Of a DNA stretch of 64,000 bases, positions 20,838-30,861 are shown one piece after another; positions within the stretch are counted from its first letter, which is position 1, and the number at the start of each line of letters is the position of its first letter. This DNA is from Polia nebulosa. Taxonomy: Eukaryota; Arthropoda; Insecta; Lepidoptera; Noctuidae. Both the position numbers and the translations under genes were made by a program. The DNA lies in contig OX589587.1 of the NCBI GenBank assembly GCA_951329385.1, forward strand, positions 26,147,895-26,211,894, in the 5' to 3' direction. The notes under the pieces are model-generated. The model was given only the letters and a program-made list of their open reading frames with translations. It had not been told where the DNA came from and searched no databases.

Positions 20838-23234
20838 ATGACTGACAAGATTAAAGCGAATGATTGTACCCAGGGCGGCAACCACCTTCAAGAAGGTGGG
20901 GGAACCGCTGCGCTCCACGGAGCGTCTCGCCCCCATTCGTATACTGGGGGGGGCGACTTTGGTCTTCCGCATGCCGGCGACGGCATCAAGAGCCGAGGAG
21001 GCTCCACAAACGACGACCTGGATCCGTCTGTCGGGGACAATCCCGACAACAAGAGCCGAGGAGGCTCCAGATCATCTCCTCCATTTGAGGAGATGATCAA
21101 TTTCTGCTATAAGACGCCCGACAAGCCGCGGTCGGGCGATAATAGCCAAACTGAAGTCGGCAAGGAGGTGGAGCGTGGTGCTGCGTCGGAGTCCGGCGCA
21201 GCACTGGTAGCAGCTCCGGGCTCTGGGAGCCCGGAGAATGAGGGGGAAGTGGGTGCTTCCGGGGGAGTCGTGGGTGAATGCTCGCGGTTCTTCCGGAACC
21301 AAAAGCGCTCCAAGTCGGGGGATGGCGGGGAGTCGTCCTCTGATGTAGAGGTGATGGCCCCGCCTCCCAAGATCCCCACCGGTCGGAGGGGAGGAGGAGC
21401 GATCCGGAGGCCCAGCAAGGCCACCAAGGCGGGCAGGAGAGCCGCAAGGCTCGCCAAGGAGGCGCGCCACCCCGCTGCGTTGGGGTCTTGTGCCTCGGCC
21501 TCTGGGTCCTCGGGTGGAGAGCCGGACGCCGCTAGCTCCAACTCGGAGCGAGCGGCCAGGCTTGCGGAGGTCGTGGAGGCCGCCATCAAGGGTGTGGTGC
21601 AGAAGAGGCTGCCCACATCCAGAAACAGGGCCACCTCCGAAGCCACGGCCTCCATAGTGGCGGCGGCAGAGGCGAGTTTCGGCGGGCCTCCGTCTGCATT
21701 GGACGAGACGTCCAAACTGCGGGCGGAGGTCGCCCGCCTGACCGCCACTACGGAGCTTCTGGTTAAGGAGAACCAGAAGCTCCGGGCAGACCTGGCCGAA
21801 CTCCGAGGAGGTCACCGGAGGGACGCGCAGGAGGAGCTCCAGCACGGGCCGAGTCAGCCCCTGCCCGCCGCGGAGAACCAAGTTCTCGACCTGGTGCGGC
21901 AGGAGCTGGCTGCCTTCAACAGGCGGTTCTCCGTGCTGGAGGGCATTGTGTTGCGCCCTCCGCTAGCGGCGAGCCAGCCGGCCTCGGGCCAGCGGCAGAC
22001 GCGCTCGTTTGCCGCCGCCGCGGCTGCTGCGCCCAAGGGTGCGGCGGGACGGGCCGACCGCGGGGCAGTGCTGAAGCCCGCGGGGCCGGCCCCGTCTAAG
22101 GCGACGAAGGCGCCAAAGGCGCCGCCAAAGCCACCTGGGAGGGTCCCAGCAAAGGCGACAAGGCGGCCGCCCCAGACTGCCCCGCCTTCTGAACCTCCTG
22201 CGACCGGGGCTGCCGAATGGCAAGTGGTCGGGGAGAAGAAGAAGGCGGGCAAGGCGGCAAGGGCGGCCAAGCGAAGGGAGAGGCGCAAGCGGCAGAAGGA
22301 GCGAGCCGCCGCGGCTAGGCTCCGCGCCCCGAAGTCCGCAGCTGTAGTGATCACACTACAGCCGGAAGCGGTTAAGAGGGGCGTGACCTACCGCAGCGTG
22401 CTCGCAAAGACGAAGGCGGCGGTGAGCCTCGAAGAGGTGGGGTGCGCCGACGGCGTCCGGGTGAAGGTCACCAAGACCGGAGCCCGGATGCTGGAGGTCC
22501 CCGGTGCCTCCAGCGGCCCAGCCGCTGACGCCCTGGCCGAAAGGATCAGGGCGTTGCTGGTGGACGAGGCCCGGGTGTCCAGGCCCACGAAATGCGCTGA
22601 CATCCGCATTATGGGCCTGGATGACTCCGTGACGGAGGGTGAGGTGGTGGCCGCTGTTGCCAGGACTGGAGGGTGCCCTGCTGAGCAGGTGAGGGCGGGC
22701 ACCATCCATCCTGACACTGCGGGGTTGCAAACCATTACGGTGAGCTGCCCCGTGTCAGCGGCCCGAGCCATCACCGCGGGGGGCCGGAGACTTTTGGTGG
22801 GCTGGGTTTCAGCGCAGGTCAAGCTGCTGGAGCCCAGGCCTCTGAGGTGTTTCCGCTGCCATATGGGCGACCATGTGGCGGCTAAGTGCACCTCGGAGGT
22901 GGACCGCAGTGACCACTGCTTCCGATGTGGTCAGCCCGGTCACAAGGCCGGCTCGTGCAACGCCGCGCCGCACTGCATTGTATGTGCGGCAGCAGGCAAG
23001 CCGGCCGATCACCGGGCTGGGAGCAACCACTGCGCTCCACCCGCCAAGGCCAAGGCCAAGCCCAGAGGCAGGGCCACGCCCTCCGCCACCGCCGTCACCG
23101 TCACCGCCGCAGCAGCCGTCACCACCGCTTCCGCCGCTGCCGCCCCCATAGCCGTCGTCGTCGCCGCCGCAACCGCCGCGGCGGCGGGACCCTCACAGGG
23201 GGCTCAGGAGGAGGCTGTAATGGAATGCCAATAA
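20838..23234 (+). CDS. R1 element ORF1, gag-like nucleic-acid-binding protein
   Basis: The protein is 798 aa, taking ATG 20838 (MTDKIKAND) as the first methionine; the frame is open upstream to 20790 but has no earlier ATG. It probably packages element RNA into a ribonucleoprotein and acts as a chaperone, as in related R1-clade elements. A low-complexity Ser/Gly/Pro-rich N-terminal half is followed by a predicted coiled coil near 290-325 (leucine-spaced KLRAEVARL, ELLVKENQKLRADLAEL), an Ala/Lys/Pro-rich basic segment, and three C-terminal zinc knuckles starting near residues 671, 694 and 713 (CFRCHMGDHVAAKC, CFRCGQPGHKAGSC, then a longer C-x2-C...H...C). The stop overlaps the ORF2 start by 10 nt. 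There is no frame damage. Confidence 0.92.
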   Translation: MTDKIKANDCTQGGNHLQEGGGTAALHGASRPHSYTGGGDFGLPHAGDGIKSRGGSTNDDLDPSVGDNPDNKSRGGSRSSPPFEEMINFCYKTPDKPRSGDNSQTEVGKEVERGAASESGAALVAAPGSGSPENEGEVGASGGVVGECSRFFRNQKRSKSGDGGESSSDVEVMAPPPKIPTGRRGGGAIRRPSKATKAGRRAARLAKEARHPAALGSCASASGSSGGEPDAASSNSERAARLAEVVEAAIKGVVQKRLPTSRNRATSEATASIVAAAEASFGGPPSALDETSKLRAEVARLTATTELLVKENQKLRADLAELRGGHRRDAQEELQHGPSQPLPAAENQVLDLVRQELAAFNRRFSVLEGIVLRPPLAASQPASGQRQTRSFAAAAAAAPKGAAGRADRGAVLKPAGPAPSKATKAPKAPPKPPGRVPAKATRRPPQTAPPSEPPATGAAEWQVVGEKKKAGKAARAAKRRERRKRQKERAAAARLRAPKSAAVVITLQPEAVKRGVTYRSVLAKTKAAVSLEEVGCADGVRVKVTKTGARMLEVPGASSGPAADALAERIRALLVDEARVSRPTKCADIRIMGLDDSVTEGEVVAAVARTGGCPAEQVRAGTIHPDTAGLQTITVSCPVSAARAITAGGRRLLVGWVSAQVKLLEPRPLRCFRCHMGDHVAAKCTSEVDRSDHCFRCGQPGHKAGSCNAAPHCIVCAAAGKPADHRAGSNHCAPPAKAKAKPRGRATPSATAVTVTAAAAVTTASAAAAPIAVVVAAATAAAAGPSQGAQEEAVMECQ

Positions 23235-26200
23235 CGGCCCCATTACGCCTCCTCCAGACGAATCTCAACCACTGTGCCACTGCTCAGGACCTGTTGTTCC
23301 AGAGCATGGCGCAGTGGTCGATTAACGTCGCTGTGGTCGCCGAGCCGTACTATGTCCCGCCCAGGGATGACTGGGTGGAGGACCTGGACGGCTCGGTGGC
23401 CATCATTTCGTCGGCCGCCGCCGGTACCCCGACCCTTGAGGATGTCAAGAGAGGTCGGGGTTGCGTAGCAGCACGGTTCGGGGATATAGTAGTGGTAGGG
23501 GTGTACTTCTCCCCGAACCGATCTCTCGCCGAGTTCCAAATCTCTCTCGCGGAGTTGAGAGACGTCGTTGTCGTCGGGTACCGTTCCCTCCCTGTGCTCG
23601 TCCTCGGGGACTTCAATGCCAAGAACTTGGCTTGGGGTTCCCGGTACACGGACACACGGGGGAGGATGGCGGAGGACTGGGCCCTAGAGACGGGCCTGGT
23701 CAACCTGAACCGGGGTTCTGTCCCCACGTGCGTGCGGTGGCAGGGCGAATCGGTGGTGGATATCTCATTCGCCAGCCCCGCCCTGTCACCGTGCGTAGTT
23801 GACTGGCACGTCATGGAGGAGGTGGAGACGTATTCCGATCATCGGTATATCCGGTTTGACGTCTCCGCCCAGACCTCCAGCGCGCCGGTCCGACGGACCC
23901 CGAGTGGTCCGCGTTGGTCGCTGAAGCAGCTGGACCGGGAGCTACTCCTGGAAGCCTCGATCGTGCAGGCCTGGGTGACATCACCGGACAGGCCTGCCGA
24001 CATAAACGACGAGGCAGAGTGGTTCCAGGAGGCCATGTCCGAGATTTGTGACGTGGCAATGCCCCGGGTCCGGCCTTGTGCTCGGCGCCAAGTGTACTGG
24101 TGGTCGGCGGCGCTTACGGCTTTACGCCAAGCGTGTATTGCCGCGCGACGCCGGTACACCAGGTATCGCAGGCGGCTCCGTAACCGCACGCCGGAAACGG
24201 AAGCCGTCGAGGCGGAGCTATACGAGGGGTACAGAGCGGCGAGGACCGCCCTCCGAGCGGAGATCTTGCGGGCCAAGAAATCGGCCCGCGAGGAGTCGCT
24301 GGAGGCTCTCAACAGAGACCCGTGGGGGCGCCCGTACAAAGCGGTGCGGGAGAAACTCCGCCCATGGGCCCCCCCGCTGACGCAGAGTCTCCGGCCGCAG
24401 CTCGTGGAGGGCGTGGTGAGCGCTCTGTTCCCCTCGCGAGGGGAACACACCCCTCCGCCTATGGCTCCGCCTCCTGCGGTACCTGACGCGGACCAACCCG
24501 ACGACGACGACGTTCCCGAAGTGACCGAGGTAGAGCTGAGAGCGGCGGTGCGTAGGCTGAACGCCAAAAGCACCGCCCCAGGACCCGATGGCTTTCATGG
24601 GAAAGCCTGGGTCCTGGCCTTGCAAGAGGCTCTCGGGCCTCGACTGAGAGGGCTTTTAAGCGCATGCTTGGAGAGGGGCCAGTTTCCACGTCGGTGGAAG
24701 ACGGGGAAGCTGGTCCTGATCAAGAAGGTGGGGCGCCCTGCGGACTCTCCGTCCGCTTACCGGCCCATTGTGCTGCTCGACGAGGTGGGCAAGCTCTTTG
24801 AAAGAGTAATTGCAGACCGCCTCGTCGGGCAGATGGTGCGGGTGGGGCCGGATCTGGCGGAGAGCCAGTACGGCTTCCGCAGGGGGCGCTCCACGGTGGA
24901 CGCCATCATGCGCGTACGAGCCCTCGCGACGGGGGAGGCAGTTGCCCGGGGCAGGGTCGTCTTGGCGGTGTCTTTGGACATCTCCAACGCCTTCAACACC
25001 CTGCCCTGGAGTTGCATAGTGGAGGCACTCCGGTATCACCGGGTGCCGCCCTACCTCCGTCGCGTAGTCGAGGCGTATTTGACGGACAGAGCCGTCATCT
25101 ACCCCGGTCATCAGGGAGAATGGAACCGGCGAGAGATGTCGTGCGGTGTTCCACAGGGATCGGTCCTGGGGCCGCCTTTGTGGAACATCGGATACGACTG
25201 GGTGCTGCGCTGCGACCTCCCCATTGGCGTCAGCGTAGTGTGCTACGCTGACGACACGCTAGTCTTAGCGCAGGGGTGGTCGCACGAGGCGGCGGCCGAC
25301 CGTATGACACGCGGGGTTGCGACAGTCATAGGGAGGATCCGGCAACTGGGACTCGAGGTGGCTTTGCACAAGTCCGAGGCCATGTGCTTTCATGGCTATC
25401 GGAACGAGCCACCGGAGGGTTCCCAGATCACGGTAGGAGGGGTTCGCATCGGCGTCGAGGGTACGATGAAGTACCTGGGACTCGTCCTCGACAGCCGGTG
25501 GAACTTCGTCGAGCATTTTCGACGTTTGGCTCCCGGATTGGACAGGGCCGGGGCCGCCTTGAAGCGGCTCCTACCCAATCTGAAGGGGCCAAACGCCTCC
25601 TGCCGGAGGCTCTACGCGGGGATCGTGCGGTCCATGGCCCTCTACGGGGCACCGGTGTGGGCGCGTTCATTGACGCAGCGTTCAACGCGCCAGATGAACG
25701 CGGCCCAGAGGGTCATGGCCATCCGCATCATCCGCGGATACTGCACGATCTCCCGTGAGGCGGCGAGCCTCCTTGCCGGACTGTCACCGTGGGATCTGGA
25801 GGCAAAAATCCTCGCGCACCTGTACGAGTGGCGCGAGGAGGCTAAACGCCGGGGCGAAACTCCGCTGCCGCGACAACTCGCGGCTCGGCGGACAGAGCTC
25901 CGGCAGGATCTCATGGTGACATGGAGAGAGCGACTGTCGCAACCCAGCGCTGGGCACGCCACCATCGAGGCGGTAGTGCCCCTCTTTGAGGAGTGGCTGG
26001 AGAGGCGCCATGGCGCCCTCACCTTCCGCCTGACGCAGGTGCTCACCGGACATGGCTGTTTCGGGAAGTACCTGTGTCGTATCAAGGCGGAGGTGACCCC
26101 TGCGTGTTTCCACTGCGAGGATCGCCCCGTGGACACGGTGGAGCATACGGTGGAGGTTTGCCCCGCCTGGGCAGAACACCGCCGTGTCCTCGTGGATGCG

Positions 26201-26422
26201 ATAGGCGGCAGCGACCTCTCGCGCCGTGCCCTGGTTCAGGCCATGGTACGGAGTGAGAGGGAATGGGGGGCCGTCTCCAACTTCTGCGAAGCAGTAATGC
26301 TCGCGAAGAGGGAGGCGGCACACGTTAGGGAGATTCAACAGAGACCGAATCGCCCTAGCGCCCCCAGCAGCAGCCGTCGCAGGAGACGCCGGGGGCTGCG
26401 AGACGATCTCCGGCCACCGTAG
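23225..26422 (+). CDS. R1 element ORF2: APE endonuclease and reverse transcriptase
   Basis: The protein is 1065 aa. I chose ATG 23225 (MPITAPLRLLQTN) because the endonuclease fold begins at once; the frame is open 300 nt further upstream but overlaps ORF1. The endonuclease (about 8-215) shows N13, E40, D129/N131 in GDFNAKN and S204-D205-H206. The RT (about 435-730) shows the D585 block SLDISNAF, GVPQGSVLGP at 641-650 and the catalytic YADD at 674-677. The C-terminal zinc motif is C961, C964, H974, C979. It would nick target DNA and copy the element RNA by target-primed reverse transcription. No RNase H is seen. ORF2 is probably translated by reinitiation after ORF1. All key residues are intact. 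Confidence 0.95.
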   Translation: MPITAPLRLLQTNLNHCATAQDLLFQSMAQWSINVAVVAEPYYVPPRDDWVEDLDGSVAIISSAAAGTPTLEDVKRGRGCVAARFGDIVVVGVYFSPNRSLAEFQISLAELRDVVVVGYRSLPVLVLGDFNAKNLAWGSRYTDTRGRMAEDWALETGLVNLNRGSVPTCVRWQGESVVDISFASPALSPCVVDWHVMEEVETYSDHRYIRFDVSAQTSSAPVRRTPSGPRWSLKQLDRELLLEASIVQAWVTSPDRPADINDEAEWFQEAMSEICDVAMPRVRPCARRQVYWWSAALTALRQACIAARRRYTRYRRRLRNRTPETEAVEAELYEGYRAARTALRAEILRAKKSAREESLEALNRDPWGRPYKAVREKLRPWAPPLTQSLRPQLVEGVVSALFPSRGEHTPPPMAPPPAVPDADQPDDDDVPEVTEVELRAAVRRLNAKSTAPGPDGFHGKAWVLALQEALGPRLRGLLSACLERGQFPRRWKTGKLVLIKKVGRPADSPSAYRPIVLLDEVGKLFERVIADRLVGQMVRVGPDLAESQYGFRRGRSTVDAIMRVRALATGEAVARGRVVLAVSLDISNAFNTLPWSCIVEALRYHRVPPYLRRVVEAYLTDRAVIYPGHQGEWNRREMSCGVPQGSVLGPPLWNIGYDWVLRCDLPIGVSVVCYADDTLVLAQGWSHEAAADRMTRGVATVIGRIRQLGLEVALHKSEAMCFHGYRNEPPEGSQITVGGVRIGVEGTMKYLGLVLDSRWNFVEHFRRLAPGLDRAGAALKRLLPNLKGPNASCRRLYAGIVRSMALYGAPVWARSLTQRSTRQMNAAQRVMAIRIIRGYCTISREAASLLAGLSPWDLEAKILAHLYEWREEAKRRGETPLPRQLAARRTELRQDLMVTWRERLSQPSAGHATIEAVVPLFEEWLERRHGALTFRLTQVLTGHGCFGKYLCRIKAEVTPACFHCEDRPVDTVEHTVEVCPAWAEHRRVLVDAIGGSDLSRRALVQAMVRSEREWGAVSNFCEAVMLAKREAAHVREIQQRPNRPSAPSSSRRRRRRGLRDDLRPP

Positions 26423-26732
26423 ACCCGGGCCTGCGGACGGCGAGTAGCGGGTAACTCGCCGTCCGATCAGCACCAGGCCCGAGAGTCGACGGCGCGTAGT
26501 GTTCCACGCGCGCCTCAAAGAGTTGTCAGCAAAGGACGGGGCCTGCCACGGCCAGTGCCTGCCCGGGGGTGGAGGATAAATTCGAAAGAGTTACCTCGCC
26601 CCCGGGCGCGTAGGGCAGGGAGGAACAGGGGTGGGTTTTAGTCAGTAAGAGTCTGACACGCCCTTCCGCTCCACCCCAGAGCGGAAAGAGTCATTAGATG
26701 ATTTCCCACCCCCCAAAAAAAAAAAAAAAAAA
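26423..26732 (+). other. R1 3' UTR with two strong hairpins and A-tail
   Basis: GGACGGCGAG pairs with CTCGCCGTCC near 26435-26465. GCCCGGGGG (26561-26569) pairs with CCCCCGGGC (26599-26607). Both recur in most truncated copies. The tail is about 19 A after CCCACCCCCC. Confidence 0.85.
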
Positions 26733-27152
26733 ACCCAACGTGCGAAGCCAAAAGTTAATTAATTAATTAGGGGTTGATCATTACATGATTTCGATAGCGT
26801 ATGTCAATTCCGTATGTTTTTGACTTTTTGACAATCGCTTTCGAAACGCTTTCGCTGATAGAATGTCACTTGTCTAGAGCTCATGCTCTAGACAGACTGT
26901 TGTCCATGTTTGACAGATTGACGCGGGAGGCCCTCAAAAAAAAAGGCCACCCGCAACCATCTGTCAGACATTGATATTGACTTTTAACTGTCCATATGTT
27001 TGTTACTTAGCTTTTAATCAGTTATTTCGTCAAGCTTGCTTTGTCAGGAGGTCAAGATGACCTCCGCTTGAAAGACTTTTCACTTTTCTCCGTATTAGCA
27101 CCCATAAATCAGCTTAAACAACATTTTCTTTATTATACATTGCATGCTTTGT
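26733..27152. other. R1 flank with short hairpins, no gene
   Basis: After the right target duplication come GTCTAGAGC/GCTCTAGAC (26873-26894) and a stem TGACAGATTG...GCGGG with CCCGC...ATCTGTCA (about 26908-26968) that encloses an A-run. No ORF was recognised. Confidence 0.5.
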
Positions 27153-27348
27153 AAAGATGTTTTATGTCTGCCCGGGGGTTGAGAATAAATTCGAAACAGA
27201 GTTACCTCGCCCCCGGACACTAAGGGCAGGAAGGAACAGGGGTGGGTTTTAGTCAGTAAGAGTCTGACACGCCCTCCCGCTCCACCCAGAGCGAGAGAAG
27301 TCATTGGATAGTTTCCCAACCCACAAAAAAAAAAAAGATGTTTTATGT
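27153..27348 (+). mobile_element. R1-family 3' UTR copy B with target duplication
   Basis: The insert 27168-27333 (166 bp) starts CTGCCCGGGGGTTGAG and ends in an A-run. It is flanked by AAAGATGTTTTATGT at 27153-27167 and 27334-27348. It contains only the terminal hairpin part of the R1 3' UTR. Confidence 0.88.
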
Positions 27349-27429
27349 GTTTTCCGTGTAAAATGTTGTTGTGGTTACACTTTTGGTCGTAGTATTTCTT
27401 TATACAAGTATAGTGTATTACGGTTTGTA

Positions 27430-27679
27430 TTCCCTAATAAATCATCGGACCACTAGACGTACGGCGATGCGCCACCGGTACATGGTGTACATCCAACACA
27501 CACGCACAAAATGTTTTAGGAACACATTCATTGTGCGTACAGCTAAGGAGTGCAATTCCCTGATGGAATCTGTATTTCCTGATACATACAATCTGGGAGT
27601 CTTCAAGTCAGAAGTGAATAAGTTACTTCTAGTCAAGCGTACTCCATTTTCGATAAAATCATCGCTTATCCTCGGGTGA
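27430..27679 (+). pseudogene. LINE ORF2 C-terminal fragment
   Basis: The translated stretch reads TRTKCFRNTFIVRTAKECNS, then ESVFPDTYNLGVFKSEVNKL up to the stop. This matches the C-terminal tail common in insect Jockey/CR1-like LINE ORF2 proteins (a pattern of the form RT..F..SF..R....WN.LP..VFP...NL..FK..V...L). Everything upstream, including the RT, is missing. It is a 5'-truncated remnant. Confidence 0.6.
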
Positions 27680-27699
27680 GATAGTGCTCAAACGCTAGC

Positions 27700-29084
27700 C
27701 TATCAAAGATAAAAAAATTGCGTTGTTTATAAGATATATTTGGTATATGTTTACGTCGTTTTCATATGTCATTGTTTTTTTGTATTCATTTTTCCTACTT
27801 CTCTTACATACGGTGTTTGCTTCTCTTACATACGGTGTCTACTTCTCTTTTTTTCCAACTCTCCTTTTGCAGGTATGCTGAAAGAGATTTCTTTAGAAAT
27901 AAACATCACCTTTTTACCCATTTTTCTGTTTCCTTTGTTTCTTGTCTCTTTTTTAACCCTAGATTACTAAACTATTCTACGCGTGACGTTGTTACTAAAC
28001 ATTCGTAAAAGTTACGACATGAGATTAAAACAGAAATAATTAAGAGAATCATCAACTTTATAATAAAGTATTTTTACTTTCGTGGGTTTAAGAGATCACT
28101 TAGTAAGGAAAATAATGTGTAGGTTTATTCTACACAGTTTGGACACGAGTTTATATTGCGCGCCCTACCTATCTACGGTTTTTTACATTTTCTGTAAAAT
28201 ATTTTTCTTGAATTATACGAATACAAGGCTCATAGTTTTCGGTAATCTGGTTCTTGGATGTATTCACTTTAGGAACAGATTCACTAAAGTGAGATACCTT
28301 TTATGAACCTTCTTTGCCATACATTTTCTTCCCATGCTCAAAAGTCACGCAAACTCTAAACTTTCGTAAAATTTACGATATCCTTGCTCTAGATCAATGC
28401 ACCAATAACTTCGGTTCAAAATAACAGCACGTGGGACACTGGCGGAACATATTAGGAAGGTACCATAAAGGGAATTCCTACTTAAGTGCAATAGCCGTAT
28501 CATCAAATTTTGTTTCTTCGAAAACATTTCAACGACATCTCTACAGGGTGTAACAGAAAGGTGTGGTCATATTTTAAGAGCCGGTTCTGCCCATGGAAAT
28601 GAACAACTTTCGGGGGTCGCGGAAATAACGCGAATTTTGTTTTTTTTCAAAGAATCTTGATTAAATGTTTATACATGAATTGTTAAATAAATAAATAAAC
28701 CAAAATAAATGAACAGTTTCAAAAAGTTTAACTCTACTACTGATTGTCCTTTTCATGCAGAACGTAATCCCGATAATAATCTGCGAGATCTATAATGTTA
28801 TGAAAGCTAACGAGAACTATCAATCTCTATCCATCCAATGAGCGGTACAAAGCAGGATCAAAGAGGAAAATTGCCATAATTACAAACTGGATTGGTTCGT
28901 TTCGATCGAAATCTAGGTTATTTAATGGCGATACGACGAACTTCCTGTCTCCCTAATATATCCTTTAGCTGTAAAAATTCTCTCTTAATCTCTTTGGCAT
29001 GGTTTCAGCGTATTTGTTTGTCTCCGTGAGTTTATCTATCTATTAGAGATAGTGCTCAGCCTAAATCCTAAGTTAATAAAAAAA
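27700..29084. other. No gene; a short tandem duplication
   Basis: ACTTCTCTTACATACGGTGT is duplicated in tandem near 27795-27845. The rest is AT-rich. GGTGTAACAGAAAGGTGTGG near 28546 looks like a dispersed repeat end. No ORF with a motif was found. Confidence 0.4.
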
Positions 29085-29139
29085 ACATGCTTTAATACTT
29101 GTTGGTATTGTCACAATACCAACAAGTATTAAAGCATGT
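29085..29139. repeat. Perfect 55-bp palindrome
   Basis: ACATGCTTTAATACTTGTTG and the following GTATTGT form a 27-nt arm that is exactly reversed after a single central base. There are no nearby transposon features. Confidence 0.9.
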
Positions 29140-30058
29140 ACAATACTATTGTGGCGATTGTAGACACAGCCTAAAATCAGCGGGTCTGCACCGACTTTTA
29201 GCTGGCAGTTAAAAATGTTGGAGAGTCATTGAAATAAATATAAAAGACTAGGTGTCAATTTTGTTTTAAGTGAGACGAGAGTTTTGGCCTTGCCCGTGGG
29301 CACACATGTTATTCATATAAATAACAATATAGTTATTTATAGCACCCTCATCTCTTTTCTTATCCACCTGTACCAAGTTACCCTTTTATGCACCGTACTC
29401 TCGCGTTGCCAGCGAGTGAGATCTCTACCCTGAAGATACTACAGCGTCCCAGGATCCCTGCAGGCCGTACTGGTGCCTTGGGGTCCTACAGTACCTATGT
29501 AGAAAACTTTATAGAAACAGTACCTAATAGAGGCAGACATTGAGAAATTTAATTTGGTACAGTTTAATTGAGGGCCTGAAAGACTTGCCCAAAAACACAA
29601 TACCACGCGTAAATATAAGAAAAAATTGCTCGATTCGATTCGTATGTAAAATATTATTAATTAGTTGGACATAATACCAAAGTAACTCTCTAAATGGCAA
29701 ATTCTTCTGGAGGTTGGCAATCCTAAACAATCAGCGATAAAGCATAGTTAGGCTACCTGTTGCGAAACTTACGGGCTTTCTGTATCGGCAAAATATCAAA
29801 GTCAAAGTAGCTAAGCTCGCAAGTATTTATCTGTCGCTAAAAAGACATACATATTTTAAGGTTTTGCCTTCAGAAACTTGATAATTTTGTGGTCTGAGTT
29901 GATTTGAACCATTTTTGTTCGACAGCGATGCGGAAGAATTTTTTGTCGCCATATTTTAAGTTTTATTTTTATCATAGTTAGTAAGCATTTTATAAGTATG
30001 TAAATAGTAGGTAATATTAATTGTTTATAAACATGTAGGTAAAATATACAAGAAAAAA

Positions 30059-30277
30059 TTCGTATCCAAAGTAGTAGGCAAAACTGTCAAAAACGGCCGT
30101 TTTTGGTACTTTTTCCTACTACTTTGGATACGAAACATTTTGAGACCTGTTTTAAAAACGTAAAAATACTTTATCCTCTTTGTAACAAACGTGACGTTGG
30201 ATTCTTTAATATTTATTTTCTATGCTGTGCTACGATTTTTTATTCAATGAGGGCGCCACTTGGCCGGTAGTAGGGCC
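30059..30277. repeat. Half copy of a GGGCGCCACTTGGC-ended MITE
   Basis: It contains TCGTATCCAAAGTAGTAGG and its reverse (30059-30136), the AAACGGCCGTTT core, and the right end ATGAGGGCGCCACTTGGCCG. The fuller relative is at 48812-49117. Confidence 0.7.
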
Positions 30278-30451
30278 TTAAGTCAACATTATTATAAAGC
30301 ACGATACTCCACCATGGACTGAGTGTGGAAACCATAGCACCAAATAGATAGATAGAAATCAACATTATACCGCTGCACGATGTAATATATAATAATTAAT
30401 TGAACGCTTACAATCTAATATAACAACGAACTTTAAAACTATCGATCTTAC

Positions 30452-30574
30452 CCGCTTGTATCCTTCGCAGTACAAGTTCTCTTTTCTGATGACGAAGGAG
30501 ACCGACCTCAGCATGGGGTCGAACTTCTCGCCCGGCGTGTACTTGCTAGACCGAGGCAGGCATAGTTCTCTGCC
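30452..30574 (-). CDS. Candidate host exon, 41 codons, unknown protein
   Basis: On the minus strand, TATCTTGCAG precedes and GTAAGA follows a 123-nt open block that is clearly more GC-rich than its surroundings. A CTAAC branch-site-like element lies about 18 nt before the acceptor. The block is an exact multiple of three, in phase 0 at both ends. It reads GRELCLPRSSKYTPGEKFDP, then MLRSVSFVIRKENLYCEGYK and a final R. I do not recognise the protein. The composition and the splice signals argue for a real internal exon of a gene transcribed leftward. No neighbouring exon could be joined with confidence. Confidence 0.6.
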
Positions 30575-30861
30575 CTGCAAGATATTTCTAGAGTTAGATG
30601 GATAGTTTGAACACGCCTGTCACCGATCGGCCTCAATTTAGGCATAAAGCGATCGACTGCCAACCTTCTATGAAAGACCACGATAATCGCAAAATCACTC
30701 GACCCCCTTGAAAAATCAATGACTAGCATTAAGTGTGTGCCGTCTTAACCTAGATTGGCGTAAATATTCCTACTTCAGGCATCGTGTAAAAGACCATCGT
30801 TACCATTTTTTACCCGACAGCGGCAAAGCCAAAAGTAAGGGTTCTCCATTTTAGCAATCGT

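Larger units (their letters stand above)
20301..26732 (+). mobile_element. R1-clade non-LTR retrotransposon, full length
   Basis: The element is 6432 bp with a 537-nt 5' UTR, ORF1, ORF2, a 310-nt 3' UTR and an A-tail of about 19, flanked by a 13-bp target duplication. It is GC-rich and stands out from its AT-rich host. The clade call rests on ORF2 (APE endonuclease, RT, C-terminal C-x2-C-x9-H-x4-C) and the zinc-knuckle ORF1. The flank is not 28S rDNA nor TTAGG telomere repeat, so this copy is not at the classical sites of R1, TRAS or SART. Both ORFs are open and the copy looks young. Confidence 0.93.

Noticed and set aside
21072..21881. 269-aa minus-strand ORF, and several others antisense to the R1 element
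   Set aside because: Antisense openness due to high GC and biased codon use in ORF1 and ORF2; no motif is present.
20301..26732. Telomere-specific SART or TRAS element
   Set aside because: No TTAGG repeats at either flank; a 13-bp duplication of unrelated sequence is present instead.
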